A stretch of 64,000 bases of DNA from Methylobacterium terrae (GCF_003173755.1 NZ_CP029553.1:4426001-4490000); one strand, 5' to 3'. Counted from the stretch's first letter, positions 16,652 through 26,232 are shown. The notes: generated by a model not told the origin, from the letters alone. Translations and numbers: made by a program.

Positions 16652-17179
16652 CTAGATCAGGTCGAAGGCCAGCTCGTCGGCCCGGTAGTCGAACACCCCG
16701 CAGGTGCGCCGGTCGACCCGGGGCGCGAGGCCCCGCATCACCACCCGGCGGTCGGCGACCACGATGCCGTCCACGCTGTAGGTGAAGGTGCCGCAGGCAC
16801 CGGCGAAGACCGTGGCCGTGCCCGAGTAGGTGTTCCCCCGCCGCACCCCGTCGAACAGCAGGCTGCCGCTGCGGGCGCCCGCCTCCGCCATGCCGGGCCG
16901 CGGCCGGTGATAGTAGAAGCGCCGCCGCGCGCCGTCCGCGACCAGGACCATCACCGAGGCGTTGTGGTCCCAGTACGATCCGCCCGACGGCGCCGCGTCG
17001 TGGACCGCCCGCGGGGCCGATCCCCCCTGCGGGCCGAAATTGTAGATGTGGACGTTGGTGGTGGTGCCGCCCTGGTTGATCTGCTGGTTGACGACTTGAG
17101 CCTGCGCCGCGACGCCGGGGCCCGCCGCGAGCGCGGCCGTCACGACGAGACCGGCGAGTTCCCTGACCATCCGACGCAT
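16652..17179 (-). CDS. Secreted protein of unknown function
   Basis: 175 residues. There is a signal peptide (about 1-28, cleavage near AQAQ). Then follows a Gln/Asn/Thr-rich segment (VVNQQINQGGTTTNVHIYNF) and a beta-rich globular domain with SYWDHNASVMVLVADGARRRFYYHRPRPGM, NTYSGTATVFAGACGTFTYSV and a second Cys in RTCGVFDYR, likely forming a disulfide. The FYYHRPRPGM block recalls a periplasmic domain found in rhizobial proteins of unknown role. ATG 17170 is a possible alternative start. Confidence 0.68.
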   Translation of the reverse strand: MRRMVRELAGLVVTAALAAGPGVAAQAQVVNQQINQGGTTTNVHIYNFGPQGGSAPRAVHDAAPSGGSYWDHNASVMVLVADGARRRFYYHRPRPGMAEAGARSGSLLFDGVRRGNTYSGTATVFAGACGTFTYSVDGIVVADRRVVMRGLAPRVDRRTCGVFDYRADELAFDLI

Positions 17180-17401
17180 CCTGCTTTGCGGGCGACCGAC
17201 GCGGCGTGATCCGGCGCCGGGACCGCCCGGGCGCCGGGATGCTCGTCACCGTCGCGACCCCGTGCTCGAGGGCACCTTACGGCGTTCGACCGGGCGGGCA
17301 ATCCGAGCCGCGATCCAGCCTTAAGGAAGGCGAAAGCCGGGCCCGGAAATCCACGCCATCCCCGCGTGGCCGGCCCGGCCTCCGACGTCCGGACGGGTGC
17401 A

Positions 17402-18253
17402 TCAATCCCAGATGTCCGCGTTCAGGATCTCGTGGGCGAGCGCCCGGCTCGGCTCGCGGTGCAGCCCCGGGCCGGACAGCACGAACTCGACGTCGGCGAG
17501 CCGCGGCAGGTCGGGATGGGCGAGTTCCTGCAGGCCGTCCGGGATCAGGCTGCGGGGCTGCGCCATCACGCCGACGCCGGCGAGCGACGCGGCGCGTAGG
17601 CCGCTGAGGCTGGCACAGGTGCAGGTGATCCGGAACGCCCGCCCCTCCTGGGCGAGCGCGGCGAGCGCGATCGCCCGGGTGATGCTGGGAGGCGGAAAGC
17701 TCGCGAGCGAGACCGGCTCGCCGCGCTCCGGCAGGGCGGTGGGGAGCCCGACCCAGACCAGCCGGTCGCGCCGCACCAGCACCCCTTGCGTCTCGCCGAC
17801 GTGGCGCTTGCCGAGGACGAGGTCGAGTTCGCCCCGCGCCAGCGCGTCGTTGAGGAAGCCCGTGAGCGCCACGCTCAGCTCGAGGTCGACCGACGGGTAG
17901 GCCTCGCGGAAATCGCGCAGGACCTCCGACAGCCGGCTCTGCACGAAATCCTCGGAGGCGCCGAAGCGCACCTTGCCCCGCACCGGGCCGCCGGCGAGCG
18001 CCCGCTCCAGCCGCTCGTGCGCGTCGAGCACCGTACGGGCAAAGCCCAGCACCGTCTCGCCCTCCGGGGTGAGCGCCAGCGAGTGGGTGTCGCGGGCGAC
18101 GAGGCGCCGCCCGAGCTGCGCTTCGAGGCGCTGGACGTGCTGGCTCACCGTCGACTGGCCGAGCCCGAGCTGCTCGGCCGCCCGGCTGAAGCTGCGGCTG
18201 CGCACCACCGCCGCCAGGGTGCGCAGCAGCACGGGATCGATCAGGCGGGTCAC
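17402..18253 (-). CDS. LysR family transcriptional regulator
   Basis: 283 residues from a GTG at 18253. The N-terminal helix-turn-helix (about 1-65) is textbook: LLRTLAAVVRSRSFSRAAEQLGLGQSTVSQHVQRLEAQLG. The rest is a substrate-binding domain with VRFGASEDFVQSRLSEVL. It is divergent from the BASS transporter gene, and an ATC-N9-GAT inverted repeat lies between them, so it very likely controls that transporter and itself. The inducer should be the transported compound or something derived from it. (The HTH spans residues 9-48; key positions are SFSRAAEQLG and STVSQHV.). Confidence 0.88.
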   Translation of the reverse strand: MTRLIDPVLLRTLAAVVRSRSFSRAAEQLGLGQSTVSQHVQRLEAQLGRRLVARDTHSLALTPEGETVLGFARTVLDAHERLERALAGGPVRGKVRFGASEDFVQSRLSEVLRDFREAYPSVDLELSVALTGFLNDALARGELDLVLGKRHVGETQGVLVRRDRLVWVGLPTALPERGEPVSLASFPPPSITRAIALAALAQEGRAFRITCTCASLSGLRAASLAGVGVMAQPRSLIPDGLQELAHPDLPRLADVEFVLSGPGLHREPSRALAHEILNADIWD

Positions 18254-18290
18254 ACCGGCTCTCCGCTTCCTGCATGAACGCCTCGCAGGC

Positions 18291-18307
18291 TATCGCAGAT
18301 CACGATA
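18291..18307. promoter_or_regulatory. Candidate LysR-type operator
   Basis: TATCG, 7 bases, CGATA: a perfect inverted repeat containing ATC-N9-GAT, the usual T-N11-A LysR box. It lies 38 bases upstream of the lysR start and 88 bases upstream of the transporter start. Confidence 0.55.
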
Positions 18308-18394
18308 ACTGTAATCCCGGCGCCCCGCGTACCCTTCGGGCCGGCGGCCGGTTAGGACGATCGGGACCCCACGCCCTTCTCCGTCCGGACCGCC

Positions 18395-19432
18395 ATGCTC
18401 GCCCGCCTCCGCCCCGACAACTTCACGCTGATGATCGTCGGCGCCCTGATCCTCGGCAGCCTGCTGCCGGTCCAGGGCCGGGCGGCCGAGTGGCTCGGCG
18501 TCTTCGCCGACGGCATGATCGCGCTGCTGTTCTTCCTGCACGGCGCGCGCATCGACCGGCAGACGGCGCTCGCCGGCCTGGTGCACTGGCGCCTGCACCT
18601 CGTGGTGTTCGCCTCGACCTTCGTGCTGTTCCCGATCCTCGGGCTGGCCGCCGGCCTGCTCAGCCCGACCCTGCTGACCCCGGCGCTCGCCGCCGGCGTG
18701 CTGTTCCTGTGCGTGCTGCCCTCGACCGTGCAATCCTCCATCGCCTTCACGTCGGTGGCGGGCGGCAACGTGCCGGCGGCGATCTGCTCGGCCTCGGCCT
18801 CGAACATCCTCGGCATGCTGATCACCCCGCTCCTCGTCGCGGTGCTGCTGAACACGCAAGGCAGCCACCACGGCTTCGACTGGGCGGCGGTGGCCAAGAT
18901 CATGGCCCAGCTGCTCCTGCCCTTCGCGGTCGGCCAGCTGCTGCAGCCGCGCCTCGGACCCTGGCTCACCCGGCACAAGCCCCTGACCATGGTGGTCGAT
19001 CGCGGCTCGATCCTGCTCATCGTCTACATCGCCTTCAGCCACGCGGTGGCGACGGGCCTGTGGTCCCGCACGCCGGTGCCGGCGCTCGCCGTCATGCTGG
19101 TCGTCGACCTCGTCCTCCTGGCGATCGTCCTGTCGATCACGACCGCCGCGAGCCGCCTCCTCGGCTTCTCGAAGCAGGACGAGATCACCATCGTGTTCTG
19201 CGGCTCGAAGAAGAGCCTGGCCTCCGGCGTGCCGATGGCGAACGTGATCTTCGCCGGCCAGGACGTCGGCGGCATCCTGCTGCCCCTGATGCTGTTCCAC
19301 CAGGTCCAGCTCATGGCCTGCGCCGCGCTCGCCCGCCGCTACGCCGCGCACATGCAGGCGGCCCTCGCCGCCGAGGAGGGGCCGGCCCGGGCCGGCGTCG
19401 CGCCGGTGGAGGCGAAGCTCGCGGCGCGCTGA
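18395..19432 (+). CDS. Bile acid:sodium symporter (BASS/SBF-like, YfeH type) family transporter
   Basis: 345 residues with about ten hydrophobic segments. The pattern LLFFLHGARIDRQTAL, LFLCVLPSTVQSSIAFTSVAGGN, NILGMLITPLLV and FCGSKKSLASGVPMANVIF is diagnostic of the YfeH-like branch of the SBF/BASS family. These inner-membrane proteins move organic anions with sodium or protons. The actual substrate is unknown. It is divergent from the lysR gene, which probably regulates it. The C-terminal tail is Ala-rich and likely cytoplasmic. Confidence 0.88.
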   Translation: MLARLRPDNFTLMIVGALILGSLLPVQGRAAEWLGVFADGMIALLFFLHGARIDRQTALAGLVHWRLHLVVFASTFVLFPILGLAAGLLSPTLLTPALAAGVLFLCVLPSTVQSSIAFTSVAGGNVPAAICSASASNILGMLITPLLVAVLLNTQGSHHGFDWAAVAKIMAQLLLPFAVGQLLQPRLGPWLTRHKPLTMVVDRGSILLIVYIAFSHAVATGLWSRTPVPALAVMLVVDLVLLAIVLSITTAASRLLGFSKQDEITIVFCGSKKSLASGVPMANVIFAGQDVGGILLPLMLFHQVQLMACAALARRYAAHMQAALAAEEGPARAGVAPVEAKLAAR

Positions 19433-19515
19433 ACCGCCGGCGTTGACGAAGGATTCACGTCGTCGCGCCATTCTCATGGGGAGCCACGTTACGTACCGGC
19501 TCTCCGTGTGTATCC

Positions 19516-19544
19516 GGCCCCGTCGCGCGTCCCGCGGCGGGGCC
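19516..19544 (+). terminator. Hairpin after the BASS transporter gene
   Basis: GGCCCCG (19516-19522) pairs with CGGGGCC (19538-19544). It lies 84 bases past the stop, in a 240-base gap before the O-antigen-ligase gene. No T-tract follows. Confidence 0.4.
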
Positions 19545-19672
19545 GCGCCGTTCTCGGGGCCGTCTCGCCCGGCCGGCGGGCCCGTTTAGAGTTTCGTTCA
19601 CCCTGTCGCTTCAGCCGGCGCACACCATCCCGCCGCTAACCTCCCGGGCGCCGTCACCCGAGGAGGCGCCCG

Positions 19673-20908
19673 ATGACCACGTTCGTCCTGCCGCGCCGCG
19701 ATCTCGCGGGCATGCCGGTCCTGAGCCTCCTGCGCGGCTTCGGCCTCGTCCTGATGGCGGCGTTCGTCTTCTTCGCCTGCTTCGCCTTCTCGGACACCTC
19801 GCCCTACGACATCGTGGCGATCCCCACGATCCTGCTCTGGGTCCTGCTCGGCGTGCGGCTCCATCGCGGCGCGGTGCCGCTCGTCGCGGTGCTGCTCGTC
19901 TATGTCGGCGCCACGGTGGTGGCCCTGATGCCCTACCTCGACGAGGAGCTGCCGCCGGTCTGGACGCTGCAGCTGTGCTACCTCGCGGTCACCGGCATCT
20001 TCTTCACGATGTTCTTCTCCGACGACAGCGACCGGCGGATCGAGCTCGCCCTCAAGGTCTACACCGGGAGCACGCTGCTCAGCGCCGGCCTCGGCATCGG
20101 CGGCTATCTCGGGCTCGTCGGCAACGAGGAGCTGTTCAGCAAGTACGGCCGGGCCTCGGGCACCTTCCAGGATCCGAACGTGTTCGGCTCGTTCCTGACG
20201 CTCGGCGCCTTCTTCCTGCTGCACGACCTCCTCACCGGCCGCGCCCGGCGCCCCCTCCTGTCGGGCCTCGGCCTCGCGATCCTGCTCGCCGGGGTGTTCC
20301 TGTCGTTCTCCCGCGGCTCCTGGGGCGGCACCGTCGTGATGGGCGCCGTGATGGTGGCGATGATCTACCGCACCAGCGCCCCGCGTTTGCGACGCCGCAT
20401 CGTGATCCTGGCCGCGCTGACCGCGGGGTTCGGGGCGCTGGCGCTCGTCGGCCTGCTCTCCGTCGGCGAGGTCCACGAGACCTTCGCCAAGCGCGCCGCC
20501 GTCACGCAGGATTACGACGAGGGCGAGACCGGCCGCTTCGGCAACCAGCTGCGCGGCATCGGCATGCTGATCGAGGACCCGCTCGGGATGGGACCCCTGC
20601 GCTGGCGCCGCACCTTCAACCTCGAGCCGCACAATTCCTACATCGGCGCCTTCTCCAACGGCGGCTGGGTCGCCGGCGTCGCCTTCGTGTTCCTGGTGCT
20701 GATGACCACCCGGGTGGGTTTTAGGCTGATGAGCCAGGACACGCCCTATCGCCGCCACGCCCAGATCGTGGTGCCGGCGCTCCTGATGTTCTTCCTCCAG
20801 GCGATGCAGATCGACATGGAGAAGTGGCGCCACGTCTACATGATGCTCGGCATCGTCTGGGGGCTCGAGGCGGCGCGGGTGCGCTGGCTGGCCTCGGGAC
20901 GGGCGTGA
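19673..20908 (+). CDS. O-antigen ligase (Wzy/WaaL) family membrane protein
   Basis: 411 residues with about ten to twelve hydrophobic segments. The start at 19673 has GAGGAGG seven bases upstream. The family core is the long periplasmic loop and helix with FGSFLTLGAFFLLHD, LSFSRGSWGG (where an Arg is conserved) and EPHNSYIGAFSNGG, in which the His is the conserved catalytic-site residue of WaaL/Wzy proteins. Such proteins ligate or polymerise surface polysaccharide on the periplasmic face. No glycosyltransferase neighbours are present, so the polysaccharide cannot be named. The gene stands alone upstream of hisS. Confidence 0.82.
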   Translation: MTTFVLPRRDLAGMPVLSLLRGFGLVLMAAFVFFACFAFSDTSPYDIVAIPTILLWVLLGVRLHRGAVPLVAVLLVYVGATVVALMPYLDEELPPVWTLQLCYLAVTGIFFTMFFSDDSDRRIELALKVYTGSTLLSAGLGIGGYLGLVGNEELFSKYGRASGTFQDPNVFGSFLTLGAFFLLHDLLTGRARRPLLSGLGLAILLAGVFLSFSRGSWGGTVVMGAVMVAMIYRTSAPRLRRRIVILAALTAGFGALALVGLLSVGEVHETFAKRAAVTQDYDEGETGRFGNQLRGIGMLIEDPLGMGPLRWRRTFNLEPHNSYIGAFSNGGWVAGVAFVFLVLMTTRVGFRLMSQDTPYRRHAQIVVPALLMFFLQAMQIDMEKWRHVYMMLGIVWGLEAARVRWLASGRA

Positions 20909-21041
20909 GGGCTGGGCCTCGGTTTGCAGGCGACGGCAAATGGGCTAGAGCCCGGCGAACCCCGCGCCCGCCGCCATCCCGAGCCCGTCGCCGCGACGGG
21001 CGCCCGAGGCCGCGCCAGCCTATTGCTCCCAGCGAGACCCG

Positions 21042-22577
21042 ATGCCCAAGCCCGCGAAGGCCGAGAAGGCCGCCACCCTCAAGCCCCGCCTGCCGCGCGG
21101 CCTCGTCGACCGCGGGCCGGCCGAGATCGCCGCCACCCACCGGATGCTGGAGAAGATCCGCGAGAGCTTCGAGCTCTACGGCTTCGAGGCGGTGGAGACC
21201 CCGTTCATCGAGTACACCGAGGCGCTGGGAAAATTCCTGCCCGACCTCGACCGGCCGAACGAGGGCGTGTTCTCGTTCCAGGACGACGACGAATCCTGGC
21301 TCTCGCTGCGCTACGACCTGACCGCGCCGCTCGCCCGCTACGTCGCGGAGCATTTCGACGCCCTGCCGAAGCCCTACCGCAGCTACCGCGCCGGCTACGT
21401 CTTCCGCAACGAGAAGCCGGGCCCGGGGCGCTTCCGCCAGTTCATGCAGTTCGACGCCGACATCGTCGGCGCGCCGACGGTCGCGGCGGACGCCGAGATC
21501 TGCATGATGGCCGCCGACACCCTGGAGCGGGTCGGCATCGGCCGCGGCGACTACGTGGTGAAGGTCAACAACCGCAAGGTCCTCGACGGCGTGATGGAGG
21601 CGATCGGCCTCGGCGGCGACGACCAGGCCGGCCGGCGCCTCACCGTCTTGCGGGCGATCGACAAGCTCGACCGGCTGGGCGCGGACGGCGTGCGCCTGCT
21701 GCTCGGCCCCGGCCGCAAGGACGAGAGCGGCGACTTCACCAAGGGCGCCGGCCTTCCCGACGAGGCGATCGATCGCATCCTGCGCTACGTCTCGTTCCAG
21801 GCGAGCCCCACCGAGAGCGGCGACCGCCTCGCGTTCTGGGAGAGCTTCTTCGGCGGCTGGAGCGAGGTGGTCGGCTCCTCCGAGACCGGGCGCCAGGGCA
21901 TCGCCGAGCTGCACGCCATCATGAAGCTGTGCGAGGCGGCGGGCTACGGCCACGACCGGGTCCGGGCCGACCCTTCCGTGGTGCGCGGTCTCGAATACTA
22001 CACCGGCCCGGTCTTCGAGGCCGAGCTGACCTTCCCGGTCGTCAACGAGGACGGCCAGACCGTGCGCTTCGGCTCGGTGGCGGGCGGTGGGCGCTACGAC
22101 GGCCTCGTCGGCCGCTTCCGCTCCGAGCCGGTGCCGGCGACCGGGTTCTCGGTCGGCGTCTCGCGCCTGTTCTCCGCCCTCCAGGTGGTCGGCAGCCCGA
22201 TCGTCTCGGGGAGGAGCGCCCCCGGCCCGGTGGTGATCCTCGTGCTCGACCGCGAGGAAACCGCCGCCTACCAGGCCCTCGTCGCCGCCTTGCGCCAGGC
22301 CGGCATCCGCTCGGAACTCTATCTCGGCGCCTCCGGCATGAAGGCGCAGATGAAGTACGCCGACCGCCGCGGCTCGCCGTGCGTCGTCATCCAGGGCAGC
22401 GACGAGCGGGCGAAGGGCGAGGTCCAGATCAAGGACCTGATCGAGGGGGCGCGTGCCGCCGAGGCCATCGCCAGCAACGCCGAGTGGAAGGCCGCCCGGC
22501 CGGCCCAGTTCTCGGTGCCGGTGGACGAGATGGTGGCGCGGGTGCGCGAGGTGCTGGCGCGGCATCACGGGGGGTGA
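21042..22577 (+). CDS. hisS: Histidyl-tRNA synthetase
   Basis: 511 residues. It is a class II synthetase: motif 1 lies near [13 protein letters not shown], motif 2 contains [23 protein letters not shown], the histidine-binding GLEYYTG sits near 320, and motif 3 is near [28 protein letters not shown]. The anticodon-binding domain fills about 400-505. It attaches His to tRNA-His. The form with [11 protein letters not shown] and [17 protein letters not shown] is the alphaproteobacterial type. It is followed not directly by hisZ, its paralogue, but by a 0.9-kb toxin-antitoxin insertion. (The longer motifs span residues 124-146 and 346-374.). Confidence 0.96.
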   Translation: MPKPAKAEKAATLKPRLPRGLVDRGPAEIAATHRMLEKIRESFELYGFEAVETPFIEYTEALGKFLPDLDRPNEGVFSFQDDDESWLSLRYDLTAPLARYVAEHFDALPKPYRSYRAGYVFRNEKPGPGRFRQFMQFDADIVGAPTVAADAEICMMAADTLERVGIGRGDYVVKVNNRKVLDGVMEAIGLGGDDQAGRRLTVLRAIDKLDRLGADGVRLLLGPGRKDESGDFTKGAGLPDEAIDRILRYVSFQASPTESGDRLAFWESFFGGWSEVVGSSETGRQGIAELHAIMKLCEAAGYGHDRVRADPSVVRGLEYYTGPVFEAELTFPVVNEDGQTVRFGSVAGGGRYDGLVGRFRSEPVPATGFSVGVSRLFSALQVVGSPIVSGRSAPGPVVILVLDREETAAYQALVAALRQAGIRSELYLGASGMKAQMKYADRRGSPCVVIQGSDERAKGEVQIKDLIEGARAAEAIASNAEWKAARPAQFSVPVDEMVARVREVLARHHGG

Positions 22578-22595
22578 GGGAGATCCGTTCCCCGG

Positions 22596-22614
22596 ACTGT
22601 GTCATTGACATAGT
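22596..22614 (+). promoter_or_regulatory. Candidate operator/promoter of the toxin-antitoxin genes
   Basis: ACTGTGTC, 3 bases, GACATAGT: an inverted repeat with one mismatch, overlapping a TTGACA (22605-22610) that could be a -35 box. It lies 19 bases before the toxin start, where self-regulated toxin-antitoxin operons usually carry their operator. Confidence 0.45.
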
Positions 22615-22632
22615 TGGCTCACAGGCTCGGAG

Positions 22633-22995
22633 ATGAGCGTCGGTTCTCCGTTGCACACGGTCGCCGAGACCCCGGCGTCCACCAAGGACGCCGAGGCCGA
22701 GCGCATGCCGCACATCAGCCGGCTTGCGCTGAAGGCCATGCTTGCGGCCGATCCGGAGGCGGGCGATCTCACCGTCGGCTCTGGTGGCATCCGCAAGGTC
22801 CGACTCGCCGGCCGCGGCAAGGGCATGAGTGGAGGATATCGCGTGTTGACGGCCTAGGTCGGATCCGATGCACCGGTCTACCTGCTGGCCGTGTTGAGCA
22901 AGGGCGACCGGGACACCTTCAGCGACGCCGAGGTGCAGCAGCTTGCCAAGCTGACATCCTCGATCAGAGCGCTTTGGAATCGGCGGCAGCACTGA
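22633..22995 (+). pseudogene. RelE/HigB-type toxin gene interrupted by an in-frame TAG
   Basis: The frame opens at ATG 22633 and reads 74 codons to TAG at 22855-22857. The same frame then continues without shift to TGA at 22993-22995. Before the stop it reads HISRLALKAMLAADPEAGDL, then IRKVRLAGRGKGMSGGYRVLTA; after it VGSDAPVYLLAVLSKGDRDTF and QQLAKLTSSIRALW. Together this is a full RelE-like (HigB/Gp49-type) mRNA-interferase toxin of about 100-120 residues. A Tyr codon (TAC/TAT) in place of TAG would restore it. The downstream antitoxin gene is intact, the combination expected when a toxin has been inactivated. A sequencing error remains possible. Translation may really start at ATG 22705. 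Confidence 0.75.
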
Positions 22996-23021
22996 TCCGC
23001 CTCATCATCGGGTTTGAGCGC

Positions 23022-23321
23022 ATGGCCAGAGACATCTTCGAAAGGACGCTGTCGGCCTTGCAGGAGGCCGAGGCTCACGCGAAGGGCGAAACTCCGCCCG
23101 GCATGATCGTCCATGTTCCCGACACGATCGACGTCGCCGCAATCCGTCGTCAGACTGGCAAGGCACAGACGGCTTTCGCAGCCAGCATCGGCGTTCCAGT
23201 CGCAACGCTTCGGCAATGGGAGCATCATCGCCGCCAGCCGCAAGGACCCGCTCGCGTGCTGCTCGCGCTGATCGAGAAAAATCCGAGGTTGGTGGAGGAT
23301 ATGCTCGGCCAAGCGGAATGA
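23022..23321 (+). CDS. HigA/NadS-type helix-turn-helix antitoxin
   Basis: 99 residues from ATG 23022. The first half is an acidic helix (ARDIFERTLSALQEAEAHAKG) and the linker PGMIVHVPDTIDV. The second half (about 38-90) is a Cro/XRE-type helix-turn-helix: IRRQTGKAQTAFAASIGVPVATLRQWEHHRRQPQGPA, typical of antitoxins that follow RelE/HigB-type toxins. It should bind the toxin and repress the operon. It starts 26 bases after the toxin frame ends. Both genes have less extreme codon bias than hisS and hisZ around them, which points to acquisition. (The HTH spans residues 40-76, with QTAFAASIGVP and TLRQWE as key parts.). Confidence 0.78.
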   Translation: MARDIFERTLSALQEAEAHAKGETPPGMIVHVPDTIDVAAIRRQTGKAQTAFAASIGVPVATLRQWEHHRRQPQGPARVLLALIEKNPRLVEDMLGQAE

Positions 23322-23488
23322 GCCTGTGGTCTCGGACGCGCGGCTATCCAGGCGGAAGGGGTTCGGGGCGTAGAGCGTGAGCCGTGAAGCGCGATGGTCG
23401 CCTCCGCACACGGCCCCACCGGCACCCGGTCGCCAAGCCCGCCCGCGGCTGCTACAGGGCCGTCCGAGATTTGCAGGTGTTGTGACCA

Positions 23489-24619
23489 ATGACGGGTAAC
23501 GGAGCCGCGGCCCCCCGGCCGGCGGCGGCGCACGAGGCGCTTCTGGCGCTGTTCGAGGACCGGGGCTACGCGCGGGTCGAGCCGCCGGTGCTGCAGCCGG
23601 TCGAGCCCTTCCTGGAGCTGTCCGGCGAGGACATCCGCCGGCGCATCTTCATCACCCAGGACGGCGCCGGGGCGGAACTCTGCCTGCGGCCCGAATACAC
23701 GATTCCCGTCGGGCGCCACCACCGCGCCGTCGCCGACGGGCAGGCGGCGGATTACAGCTATCTCGGACCCGTCTTCCGCCTGCGGGCGGCCGAGCCCGAC
23801 GAGTTCCACCAGGCCGGCATCGAGTCGATCGGCCGGACCGACGTGCCGGCGGCCGATGCCGAGATCCTCGGCCTCGCCCTCGACGGGCTCGACCGTCTCG
23901 GGCGCCGCGACAATCAGGTGCGCCTCGGCGACATGGGGTTGATCACCGCGCTCCTCGACGCGCTGAACGTCCAGCCGGCGGCCAAACGCCGGAGCTTGCG
24001 GGCGGTCGCCGCCGGCCGCTCCCTCGACGCGGTCGCCGCGCCCGTCGCGGTCGACGCCGCCCATGCGGGCCTCCTCTCGGCCATCCAGGGCCAGGACCCG
24101 CAAGGGGTGCGCGCCTTCGTCGAGGACGTGCTCGCCATCGCGGGCATCAGCCGGGTCGGCGGCCGCACCGCCGGCGAGATCGCCGAGCGCTTCCTCGCCA
24201 AGGCGGCGGCCCATGCCGAGGGCGGTGCCGGCCTCGGCGCCCGTGCCCGCGAGGTGCTCGACGCCTATCTCGCCCTCACGGGCGATCCCGACGCGGCGGC
24301 GCTCGCCGCCCGCGACCTCGCCCGCCGGGCCGGGCTCGACGATCCGCGGCTCGAGGCGGCGCTCGCCCTGTTCGAGGAGCGCAACGGCTTCATCGCCGCC
24401 CGCGGCCTGCCGCTCGAGCGCTTCGTGTTCACCGGCAGCTTCGCCCGCAACCTCGACTATTATACCGGCTTCATCTTCGAGGTCGCGGAGGAGGGGGGCG
24501 GAAAACCCCTCGTCGGTGGCGGGCGCTACGACGGCCTGCTCCAGCATCTCGGCAGCCCGGACGCCCTGCCCGCCGTGGGCTGCTCGTTCTGGCTCGAACG
24601 CCTGGAGGGGGCGCGCTGA
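23489..24619 (+). CDS. hisZ: ATP phosphoribosyltransferase regulatory subunit
   Basis: 376 residues. It is a HisS-like fold without the anticodon domain. Family features are [50 protein letters not shown], the YYTGFIFEV block (histidine site) near 317 and [13 protein letters not shown] near 341. HisZ has no synthetase activity: it binds HisG and is needed for activity and histidine feedback of the short-form enzyme. The stop overlaps the hisG ATG (ATGA-type overlap at 24619), so the two are translationally coupled, which fits their complex. (The first motif covers residues 30-53.). Confidence 0.93.
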   Translation: MTGNGAAAPRPAAAHEALLALFEDRGYARVEPPVLQPVEPFLELSGEDIRRRIFITQDGAGAELCLRPEYTIPVGRHHRAVADGQAADYSYLGPVFRLRAAEPDEFHQAGIESIGRTDVPAADAEILGLALDGLDRLGRRDNQVRLGDMGLITALLDALNVQPAAKRRSLRAVAAGRSLDAVAAPVAVDAAHAGLLSAIQGQDPQGVRAFVEDVLAIAGISRVGGRTAGEIAERFLAKAAAHAEGGAGLGARAREVLDAYLALTGDPDAAALAARDLARRAGLDDPRLEAALALFEERNGFIAARGLPLERFVFTGSFARNLDYYTGFIFEVAEEGGGKPLVGGGRYDGLLQHLGSPDALPAVGCSFWLERLEGAR

Positions 24620-25620
24620 TGGGCGACACGATGATGGCAAGTCCCGTCGATGGCCCCCTGGTGCTGGCGGTGCCCTCGAAGGGCCGCCTGCAGGAGAACG
24701 CCGCCGCCTTCTTCGGCCGCGCCGGCCTGACGCTCGCTCAGACCAGCGGCGCCCGCGACTATCGCGGCCGCCTCAAGGGCGTGGACGGGGTCGAGGTGCG
24801 CTTCCTCTCGGCCTCCGAGATCGCCGGCCAGCTCGCGAGCGGCGCGGCCCATCTCGGCATCACCGGCGAGGACCTGATCCGCGAGACCCTGCCGGACGCC
24901 GCCGGCCAGGTCGAATTGCTGACGCCGCTCGGCTTCGGCCAGGCCACCGTGGTGGTGGCGGTGCCCCAGGCCTGGATCGACGTGCGCTCGATGAGCGACC
25001 TCGACGAGGTGGCGAGCGACATGCGGGTGCGCCACGGCAAGCGCCTGCGCATCGCCACCAAGTACGTCAACCTGACCCGCCGCTTCTTCGCCGAGCACGG
25101 CGTCGCCGATTACCGCATCGTCGAGAGCTTAGGAGCCACCGAGGGCGCGCCGGCCTCCGGCAGCGCCGAGATCATCGTCGACATCACCACGACCGGCGCG
25201 ACGCTCGCGGCGAACGCCCTGAAGATCCTCGACGACGGGGTGATCCTGCGCTCGGAGGCGAACCTCGTCGCCTCGCTCGCCGCTTCCTGGAGCGAGACCC
25301 CGCGCCGGGCCGTCCAGGCGGTGCTCGGCCGGATCAGCGCCGAGGAGCGGGCCCGCACCACCCGCGAGGTCCGGGCAGGGATGCCGGCCTCGGGCGAGAT
25401 CGACCTGGCGGCGTTGGCCGCCCTGCACGAGGCCGAACTGCCCTACGGCGCGCCGGAGAGGGGGGCTGAGATCGTGCTGCGCTGCCCGACCGATGCGGTG
25501 TTCGGCCTCGCCGACGCCCTGGTCCAGGCCGGCGCCCAGGCGGTGAGCGTGCGCCGGATCGACTACGCCTTCGCGGCGGAGAACCCGCTGGTGGAGCGGT
25601 TGCTGGGGCGGTTGTCGTAA
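24619..25620 (+). CDS. hisG: ATP phosphoribosyltransferase catalytic subunit
   Basis: 333 residues. It catalyses the first step of histidine synthesis, joining ATP and PRPP. Core motifs are [46 protein letters not shown] and the signature [28 protein letters not shown] (about 173-200). It pairs with HisZ as the short-form enzymes do, yet it is longer than classic short HisG (about 200-230). The extra 110 residues at the C-terminus ([27 protein letters not shown] region) look like a small alpha-beta domain. That long form appears common in this bacterial group. ATG 24619 overlaps the hisZ stop. Confidence 0.94.
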   Translation: MGDTMMASPVDGPLVLAVPSKGRLQENAAAFFGRAGLTLAQTSGARDYRGRLKGVDGVEVRFLSASEIAGQLASGAAHLGITGEDLIRETLPDAAGQVELLTPLGFGQATVVVAVPQAWIDVRSMSDLDEVASDMRVRHGKRLRIATKYVNLTRRFFAEHGVADYRIVESLGATEGAPASGSAEIIVDITTTGATLAANALKILDDGVILRSEANLVASLAASWSETPRRAVQAVLGRISAEERARTTREVRAGMPASGEIDLAALAALHEAELPYGAPERGAEIVLRCPTDAVFGLADALVQAGAQAVSVRRIDYAFAAENPLVERLLGRLS

Positions 25621-25677
25621 GGGGTGGGCGCCGTCCGTGCTGCGATCCGCGGGAACGGAGACGGAGGGCGCCCGGCG

Positions 25678-25903
25678 ATGGCGGAGTTGCTGCGGCAAGC
25701 GTTGGCGGCGCTGGAAGCGTTTGCCGCCCGATCGGCAGGACGCGATCGCACGCGTGATCGTCCTGCTCGTCCGGAACGATGCCTGGGCCGAGATCGCGCC
25801 GGAGGATCTACCCTTCGTTCTGGAAGGCTTGTCCGAGATCGCGCACGGCGAGTTCGCGCCCGACGAACAGATGGAAATGGCGTTCCGCAGCTTCGTGCAG
25901 TGA
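25678..25903 (+). pseudogene. Small antitoxin-like gene with a single-base frameshift
   Basis: ATG 25678, with ACGGAGG upstream, opens MAELLRQALAALE. At 25715-25716 there are two A where one would keep the frame. Reading with one A removed gives ALERLPPDRQDAIARVIVLL and then WAEIAPEDLPFVLEGLSEIA, HGEFAPDEQMEMAFRSFVQ, a coherent 74-residue acidic helical protein. This pattern resembles small RelB/ParD-like antitoxins (a helix, LPxxxQDAI, then W, then L..LA.EA). No toxin gene follows. Both halves stay well formed, so the change is recent or a sequencing error. Confidence 0.5.
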
Positions 25904-25989
25904 AGCGATCGAGACGTCACGCCTTTTCAAAGTAGAGCGCCGATCCTCCCCCTGCGGTATAGCTGTCCGAGGAAAGAAGAGTGCGCGGG

Positions 25990-26171
25990 CTTTTTCCCCT
26001 CCCCCTCTGCGGGGGAGGGTGGCCCCCGGAGGGGCCGGGAGAGGGGACGCCGCTTCCGGAGAGGTCGCGATCTTGATGAAGGGCGCCACCTGGAGCAGCG
26101 TCGCGCCGCCCCTCTCCCGACCCCTGCTGACGCAGGGGCCACCCTCCCCCGCAGAGGGGGGGAGGGAAAAG
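25990..26171. repeat. Long imperfect inverted repeat, CCTCCCCCTCTGCGGGGGAG type
   Basis: Left arm 25990-26046 (TTTTTCCCCTCCCCCTCTGC at its start) is the near-inverse of right arm 26109-26171 (ending CCCCCGCAGAGG and GGGAGGGAAAAG). About 62 bases separate the arms. Each arm also contains its own small hairpin (CTCCCCCTCTGCGGGGGAG). It fills the gap between the frameshifted antitoxin-like gene and hemA and may act as a two-way terminator. Such elements are widespread between genes in high-GC Proteobacteria. Confidence 0.7.
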
Positions 26172-26232
26172 CCGGCGGTCCTTTTCCCCGAACAAGCCCT
26201 GCCCGCCAGCGCGAGGAGAGCGGATTTCCGCC

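Noticed and set aside
25990..26171. Possible insertion-sequence ends
   Set aside because: The arms resemble terminal repeats, but the 60 bases between them cannot encode a transposase and no target duplication was seen.
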